DNA of 64,000 nt. It comes from Gymnogyps californianus. Its lineage: Eukaryota; Chordata; Aves; Accipitriformes; Cathartidae. Shown one piece after another: positions 58,501 through 64,000 of this stretch. The position numbers and the translations under genes were made by a program. The DNA lies in NCBI RefSeq assembly GCF_018139145.2, contig NC_059485.1:19467698-19531697 (forward strand), written 5' to 3'. Position 1 is the first letter of the stretch. Each line of letters starts with the position of its first letter. The notes beneath the pieces are model-generated. The model saw only the letters and a program-made list of their open reading frames with translations. It was not told where the DNA came from and did not search any database.

Positions 58501-61500
58501 GGCACAGGGGAAGGAAAAAAGAGGGTCTCTTCTGTATCGTCAGAGAGAGGATCAAAATCACCTTTGAAAAGAGCCCAGGATCAGAGCCCCCGAAAGCGGG
58601 GGCGTCCACCCAAGGATGAGAAGGTTTGTGTTGTGCATGTCCGCCAGTGCCCTGTGGACTTTGCAGATGGACTCCAGGGTTGACTGGCACCTTGACTAAC
58701 AGGCCAGCAGGAAGAGTCAGTTCAGTATCAGGGTTTTTTTTTAAGCTGTTCCATGTTACTACTTCTGTACCATTTGGCTGCCTGATACCTGTGGCAAGCA
58801 TATTGTTGATTCTTCCTGTAATTTTTACCAGTTAGTTATTTTGAGTGGCTCTATTCATATCTTTGAGAGGGCTTTGAGAGCTGTATCGTGAGACTCCACC
58901 TTTCATCTTGCCATACCTCAAGTTCGGTTTGTGTGGGAAGGATTAGTGAGAGATGTGGGTCTTCATCTGATTCCTGACTTCTCCCATCTCATCTACTTTG
59001 TATGATTAAGTGATTAGTAGTCACTCAGCTTCACCCTCAGTACTTACAGAGGGTGGGATATTCTTAAGGGCTAGGGCTTAAAGAAGAAACTCTTGTAGCC
59101 TGGGGAATCCACCAGAAGAATTAACTGTATTCATTTCAGCTTCTATGCTATAGGATATATTTCCATCCTCCATTATAAAGGTCCAACCTTGGAGCATTAT
59201 TATTTTATCCCCGTTACTTCCCTGTTATTTCTGGATGTTGTGGCAGCAACGATAGCCACCAATACTTTGTCTACCCTCATCTAGAGTTCCAGCCTTTTTA
59301 TTTATTGTGGAACTCACTGTTGTGGTCCAGATCTTCCTTTTCCAAATGGATAATTATTTCAGTGGATTATTACAATGCACATGCTCCGTCGGAGACTACA
59401 CCTGAAGACCGTTGGGAGACTTCAACTGATACACCATGCGGCAGCCTGCTTGCTCGCCTGTGCTTCAAAGGGATCACGTTATGCTGTGCTTCACAATCTT
59501 TGCTTTCAGTGCACTTCAGGATGCAAGTCAAGATGGTAGTCTTTGATCTCCAGAATTGTGAATGGATTGGCCATCACTGGTTGAACAGCAAACTCTTGAT
59601 GTAGTAAAATGAAGCTGATCATCTCAGATATTAGCTACGAAGGAAATAGAGCCAGCTTCTGTTAAATCAGGCTTTACAACAAAGCCCATCAGTTTCTCCT
59701 TTTGGGGGGAGTTGGAGGAGGGGAGGAATGGATGCGTATTTGTGAATTCTTACTAATAATTACAGAACTTGTGACTTGACTGATGCAGGAAAACACTTCA
59801 CCGGCAACATACTTTCACCTTTCAAATGCCTTGCTATGAGCATGTTGTATCTTCACATATTTCGGTTACAATAAGCCATGGGGCCTTTTTTTCCACTTGC
59901 AAAATGCTTTTGTGTCTTTGAGCTAGGTTAATTCCAAAATTGATCAAAACTAATAGCTGGGAGAATTCTGATTGAGCTGACACATTGCATGCTCAGGTTT
60001 TACTGTATTTACTGTACTACCTCAGGGCATCAGAGCGCTTTGAGTGAGTTAATTGTGGTAGTAGAAATTATTTTACTGGCAAATTGCAAGCGGAGTAGGT
60101 TTAAACAGCTTATCACAAAAAGGTGGCCAGCTGTGTGATAAACGTCTGGCCACAGACCATGAAAATAAGCAGGCTAATGTAGGAAAGTAGCCTTATAGCT
60201 TCTGGAAAGTAATGTACTGACAATTAAAGAAATTGCCATGAAAATATAATAGTACTGCCTTAATACTGTTTTTCAGCCTGTGAAATAATTTTAAAATCTT
60301 GTCATCTTCTTGCCTGGTTCTCATAATTTCCACAAATTCTTAGCTCTAGGGTAGAAAACATCTATGTCGCCGTCCTGAATTACTGCAGTGTTGGGATTTG
60401 GCTTTTTTTGCCCTGTCACAGTCCAAATTCCAGCTTTCCAACTAATAAGGATGCACAAAATTCAAGAATCCAGTTGCTGTGCTCTATCTAGAAATGCTCT
60501 GTAGGCATACATGATCATTCAAATACTCTTATTTTTAAGCTTCTATGAATATTTTCAAAGGACCAACATGACTTTATAGGTATCAGAGCAGGTTTCATCC
60601 ACACTTTACCAGTTGAAACAGCAGCGTGGTCTCTAAGGAGAGAATTTTAGCATGCAAGGCTCTCCCTAGACACTTTAAGGTTGGAGACTGATGTCTAAAT
60701 TGTCCCTGCTAGCAGATGAAACAGTTGCATCAATCTGGATTACCTCCAGGAGTCTTGCTCTTACGTTTTTTGCAAACAGTGCTCTTCTCTTGTGGTTCTG
60801 CGTGGACACTAAGGTATATTGTGCATTTTCAGGAAGTAATTTTGGAGGGGAGATAATGTGATTCCATTTCTGAACCCTCATTTCAGGAAGATAACTCATA
60901 GCATGCAGAGGTCCTGCACATTCTCTTCATATAGCATAAAGACCTGTATGTCTATAGCATATGTCTATGACCTATAGCATAAATACCTATTTTAACCTAT
61001 ATATCTTGGGGAAATAAGAAAGATAAATTTTAATCTACTCAACAGTAAAAAAACCCGATGCGTTAAGTATTATCATGACATTACAAATCAGGGCCTGTTG
61101 AGTGAATGGGGCAGTCCACATATCAGTTTCTGTCTCATGGATTCTGCAAACTTGAGCAGATGTGACTATCAGCCTCATGCTTTGAAGGATCTCCTGTTAA
61201 CAGGTGGGCTACTTTTTTTTATGACGGGAGCATTAGAAGAGTTCAGACCTCTGACTGTGGTGATGTTCTTCACCCATTTGTTTAGCTTTTGCATCCACCA
61301 GAGGAAAATGCTGGATCAAGTGTGTTCGTTCGCTTCTCTGCTCATTGCATCATTACACAAGTGCAATGATTCCTCTTACATATGAAGAATGGATTCTCCA
61401 GAAGCCATAATTGTGGTTGAATTCCTTCATTGGCACTTCATGTTTTCTTCACCTCACCTGTGTTGATAATACACTGTGTGTTTGAATATGAACACTTCAT

Positions 61501-64000
61501 GGAAAGGCATGTGAAATGGAAGGCATTTGTAGTGCTTTTCAAAACTCTGTATGTGTGCTCATGTGATCAACGTGCTGTGGCCAGCCACTGAGCCAGGTTG
61601 TAAGCTCTTTCTGATCCGCCTTCTGTCTCCTCAGGACCTCACAATTCCAGAGTCAAGTACAGTGAAGAGAGTGATGACTGGAACAGTGGCTGGATTTAAA
61701 TGGCCACCAAGCGTCAGTGAGGTGAGAAACTTTACAACATACGCGATCTAGGAACTGAGTTTGCGGCAGCAAATCTAGAACCTTTTGTCTGGGCTGTAAA
61801 ATAGTGAGATCTTCTCTTCCTCCTGTAGGAACAAAATAAGACGCTCTCGTTCTGTCATTCTGTAGTGTAACAAAGCTAGACAATATCCTGGGCAATTAAG
61901 AAGTATGCTGGGAAGTGAGATTTCAGTCTTTGTGGAACCATTTGCAGATATACACTTGCTGCACTCATTTTTGCACTTCTTGTTTCCAAAGCATTTCTGG
62001 GACTGGCTTCCCAGAACTGGAGGAGATGATGTGGATAGTCTCTCCCTGTCTGGATACTATGGTATGGGGTGGTTTTATTTTATTTCCCTCATAAGCAGCT
62101 TTTGGAAACCTTTCATTTTTGTGCAGAAATAAGTAAGTGATCAGTAAAGGAGAATAAGAACTGCGTGACTCTAGGCTAGTGCATATGATGCTCATCGGGG
62201 AGGTGAGATACCTGGGCCTACAGTCTTTGTTGCTGTTAATATGGATTTGCCTAGCATATGACAGTGCTAGGTGTAATCTCCAGCCAATTCCCAGAATGCT
62301 GTTTTAAGGAGTTCCGTGGAAGCTCGAAAATAAGTGTTTTCATTCCCTTGGGAAGAGGAAGAAGCGGGATATGAGATCTCTTCCTCCCGTGTTAATCTTG
62401 CTCATAATCTTTGGTTTTCCTACAGGTGTCCAAAAATGAGGAATTTGACTTGAATGGTGTTGGTTTTGAGAATGAAACACAATGTAAACTGCTTAATTGA
62501 AACAGGCTGCTTGATACAGCTGATACATTTTATATTTTCCACCTCAAGCTATTGTTCTCATGCAGCTTGGGAGAACAAGGGAATTGTGCTGTGGTTGCTC
62601 AGTGACTCTCTGGGAATGTTTCTGAGCCTGTACTTTCTCTCTTTGTAGCCTGTGAAGGACAGTGATCCACACTTTCATCACTTCCTGCTGAGCCAGACAG
62701 AAAAGGTGAGGATTTGGCAGACAGGATCATTCTGCTGGTCTGTCTAGCTTGGCACCCTGCCCTTTGCTGGGACTCAGTACAAGAAGTACGCGTAAAGAGC
62801 TCTGAAATTCTGTTCTTTTGGGGCTAGCGGCAATTAGATTCTCACGTGCAATCTTGTAGTTCAGTTACTTCCTAACCTTAAGGTTTAGCATTGAGTACAG
62901 TGAATAGTTTAAGTAATTAAAGATTATCTAGCACCAGGATTTGACAGATCTGTTGTAGAAAATTCTGTAGATTGAACATTGAGGGGTAGGAAAAGCTGTT
63001 TTCCTGTTTAAAAACCCTGTTGTTTGATTGTCTTTGGTTGTCCTGCCAGTTCCTTCATCTGGATGAATTTGTCCATTAACTGAGTATGGCAGGAGAATTT
63101 CCAGGACCAGAAAAGCTCCATGTAGAATATAGCAAATTTATCTCCTGAGAGTCAGAAGCCTTGCAGGATTTTATCTTCAGGAGTGAACATCAGGAGGAAA
63201 AGGAAAGATCAAATTAAATGAAAAAGGATTTATATCTAGCTGAGGAACCGAGCAGAGCCAGAAGGATTAAGAGCAGCTGACGGTTTTAATCTAGACAAGC
63301 TCACAATAAGCAGCATGGGAAGGAGCAGCCTTCACCTTAATGTTTTTTGAAGGCCACGTGCCTTCTCGTATTAACAAGAAGGTTTTGCTTGCACAGCTGC
63401 ATTGACATACTGAGCATAGATATGAGGTAAGGTGCTCTATAGCAGGCTTTAGAGATCTCTGTTTTCTTTGGGCCAAATGGGAGAGTAGGGATGCCCTCGG
63501 TCCTTGCCTCTAGAGGAGCCTGTCGTATGAACTACAGAGAGGAGTTTGCAGTACCTGTATCAGAAGACAGGCTGAATTGCTGGGGCAGGGTGAGCAAGGA
63601 AGAGCTTAGTATGTTGCAATAGGGTTTTGGTTTTATTTTCTGCCGTTGAGGGAAGCCTGAGAGTTTTCGTGCTTTGCAGATAGTGGTGGGTGGGTGAGCT
63701 GCCTGTTTCTATGTAACAAGGATATGCTATGTTTGCTCAGCAGAGCAAATCAGCACTGTCCTTCCCCTGAATGCTTTGTCTTCTCCATACAGCCCGCTGT
63801 CTGCTATCAAGCCATCACAAAGAAGCTGAAGGTTTGTGAAGAGGTAAGGCAAATCTTGGTTTTGATGGATTTTCCTTATTGTCACAAAGACTTGCAGTTC
63901 CTCCAGAGCTGTGCACTTTTTTTTTTCCCCTCTTCCCCCACCCCGCCCCCCCAGGAAACAGGATCCACCTCCATCCAGGCAGCAGACAGCACAGCAGTCA
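46528..64000 (+). CDS. GLYR1: GLYR1 (NPAC/NP60), 5' half; continues past the window
   Basis: GLYR1 is a nuclear cofactor that reads nucleosomes through its PWWP domain, stimulates the LSD2/KDM1B demethylase and helps Pol II through nucleosomes. Coding exons: 46528-46565, 48735-48771, 49962-50041, 57635-57773, 58381-58623, 61635-61721, 62649-62705, 63793-63843 and 63955-64000 (cut by the window). They total 778 nt in one frame. Residues 1-98 hold the PWWP domain, 99-179 the basic linker with AT-hook, and 180-259 a linker that precedes the beta-hydroxyacid-dehydrogenase-like domain outside the window. The start ATG at 46528 has A at -3 and G at +4 and begins the family [13 protein letters not shown] motif. 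Confidence 0.96.
46566..48734 (+). other. GLYR1: GLYR1 intron 1
   Basis: It is CpG-rich for about 500 bp and then AT-rich. No gene is seen. Confidence 0.6.
48735..48771 (+). CDS. GLYR1: GLYR1 exon 2 (37 nt), PWWP motif
   Basis: The acceptor is at 48733-48734 and the donor gtgagg at 48772. It completes Trp and encodes [12 protein letters not shown], which carries the PWWP signature (here PPWP, as in mammalian GLYR1). Confidence 0.96.
48772..49961 (+). other. GLYR1: GLYR1 intron 2
   Basis: T-rich runs lie near 48787-48802. Nothing else is recognised. Confidence 0.5.
49962..50041 (+). CDS. GLYR1: GLYR1 exon 3, PWWP core
   Basis: The acceptor is at 49960-49961 and the donor gtatgt at 50042. 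It encodes [20 protein letters not shown] and FFGTED plus 2 nt of His. It is the aromatic beta-barrel of the PWWP domain. Confidence 0.96.
50991..51007 (+). repeat. (TGG)n microsatellite
   Basis: About six TGG units lie in GLYR1 intron 3. Confidence 0.85.
53245..53273. repeat. Perfect 12-bp inverted repeat, 5-nt loop
   Basis: AGACTGGCAGGC is followed by a 5-nt spacer and its exact reverse complement. Pairing stops outside the 12 bp, so it is too short for a typical miRNA precursor. Confidence 0.85.
57611..57630 (+). repeat. (GTTT)n repeat forming the exon 4 acceptor tract
   Basis: TTTTGTTTGTTTGTTTGTTT lies directly before ctag at 57631-57634. It acts as the polypyrimidine tract of GLYR1 exon 4. 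Confidence 0.9.
57635..57773 (+). CDS. GLYR1: GLYR1 exon 4, end of PWWP domain
   Basis: The acceptor is at 57633-57634 and the donor gtgagt at 57774. It encodes [40 protein letters not shown] and TKGKDQ. It is the C-terminal helices of the PWWP fold. Confidence 0.97.
58381..58623 (+). CDS. GLYR1: GLYR1 exon 5, basic linker and AT-hook
   Basis: The acceptor is at 58379-58380 and the donor gtttgt at 58624. It has 81 complete codons, Ser/Lys/Glu-rich, with [20 protein letters not shown] and the AT-hook [13 protein letters not shown]. It binds DNA and chromatin. It is more divergent from mammals in its first half. Confidence 0.95.
58624..61634 (+). other. GLYR1: GLYR1 intron 5
   Basis: This 3-kb intron contains a decayed LINE fragment at about 59360-59590. 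Otherwise I recognise nothing. Confidence 0.5.
59360..59590 (+). mobile_element. Ancient L3/CR1-clade LINE fragment (RT 3' region)
   Basis: Translated with frameshifts it reads DYYNAHA, then [19 protein letters not shown]. This resembles the end of L3/CR1-type reverse transcriptase (DYCNAL, LK-I-KLQL-QNAAARLL). The frame is broken and the copy is very old. The limits are approximate. Confidence 0.6.
61635..61721 (+). CDS. GLYR1: GLYR1 exon 6
   Basis: The acceptor is at 61633-61634 and the donor gtgaga at 61722. It has 29 codons: [20 protein letters not shown] and FKWPPSVSE. It matches the mammalian [11 protein letters not shown] segment. Confidence 0.95.
62649..62705 (+). CDS. GLYR1: GLYR1 exon 7
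   Basis: The acceptor is at 62647-62648 and the donor gtgagg at 62706. It has 19 codons: [19 protein letters not shown]. Confidence 0.96.
62706..63792 (+). other. GLYR1: GLYR1 intron 7
   Basis: No gene or recognisable repeat is seen. Confidence 0.5.
63793..63843 (+). CDS. GLYR1: GLYR1 exon 8
   Basis: The acceptor is at 63791-63792 and the donor gtaagg at 63844. It has 17 codons: [17 protein letters not shown]. Confidence 0.96.
63955..64000 (+). CDS. GLYR1: GLYR1 exon 9, cut by window end
   Basis: The acceptor is at 63953-63954 after a C-rich tract; intron 8 is only 111 bp. It encodes [15 protein letters not shown] and one more base. The exon continues beyond the window. Confidence 0.95.

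Noticed and set aside
62427..62490. Acceptor-like site (ttcctacag) before an exon-like stretch in GLYR1
   Set aside because: No suitable donor follows, and exon 6 joins directly to 62649 in the order known from mammals.

Overview
This window is nuclear DNA from a bird. The evidence is intron-rich vertebrate genes with GT-AG splicing, two CpG-island promoters, the 3' end of a CR1 LINE and an avian-type LTR. The LTR and a second LTR terminus at 23066 are families I associate with Neoaves rather than chicken. That lineage call rests on memory, not on a search. No bacterial, CRISPR or operon-like content is present. All exon calls are mine: I recognised the protein family and then checked splice sites and codon phase across every junction.

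Layout. (1) Positions 1 to about 39.7 kb, plus strand: the 3' two thirds of MAPK8IP3 (JIP3/Sunday Driver), a kinesin/dynein motor adaptor and JNK scaffold. Twenty-six coding exons (2309-36836, about 1006 residues) can be joined without a frame break. They include consecutive microexons of 12 and 18 nt. The 5' end lies left of the window, and the 3' UTR runs to a poly(A) signal at 39676. (2) 39.7-42.4 kb: intergenic, with a CR1 3' end at about 40.73-40.98 kb. (3) 42.4-44.5 kb, minus strand: complete MRPS34, a mitochondrial small-subunit ribosomal protein, in three coding exons (212 aa) from a CpG island. (4) 44.5-46.5 kb: intergenic. At 46163-46245 on the minus strand lies a single exon that matches ROGDI exon 3 in sequence, in exact length (83 nt) and in splice phase. 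I could not find the rest of ROGDI in the window. (5) 46.5 kb to the window end, plus strand: the 5' half of GLYR1 (NP60/NPAC), a nucleosome-binding cofactor. Nine coding exons encode the PWWP domain, a basic linker and an AT-hook. The dehydrogenase-like domain lies beyond 64000.

MAPK8IP3 and MRPS34 converge tail to tail; in human they are also close together. GLYR1 is far from both in human, so the 44.5-46.3 kb interval looks like a synteny junction, and the orphan ROGDI exon sits in it. Repeats are sparse: one LTR of about 1.15 kb in a MAPK8IP3 intron, a short hAT-like element with inverted ends, a very old L3/CR1-clade LINE scrap in a GLYR1 intron, and a few microsatellites. The most interesting signals are the ROGDI exon, the MAPK8IP3 microexons with flanking pyrimidine tracts, and a nine-codon in-frame alternative donor in MAPK8IP3. 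I found no convincing unknown gene system.
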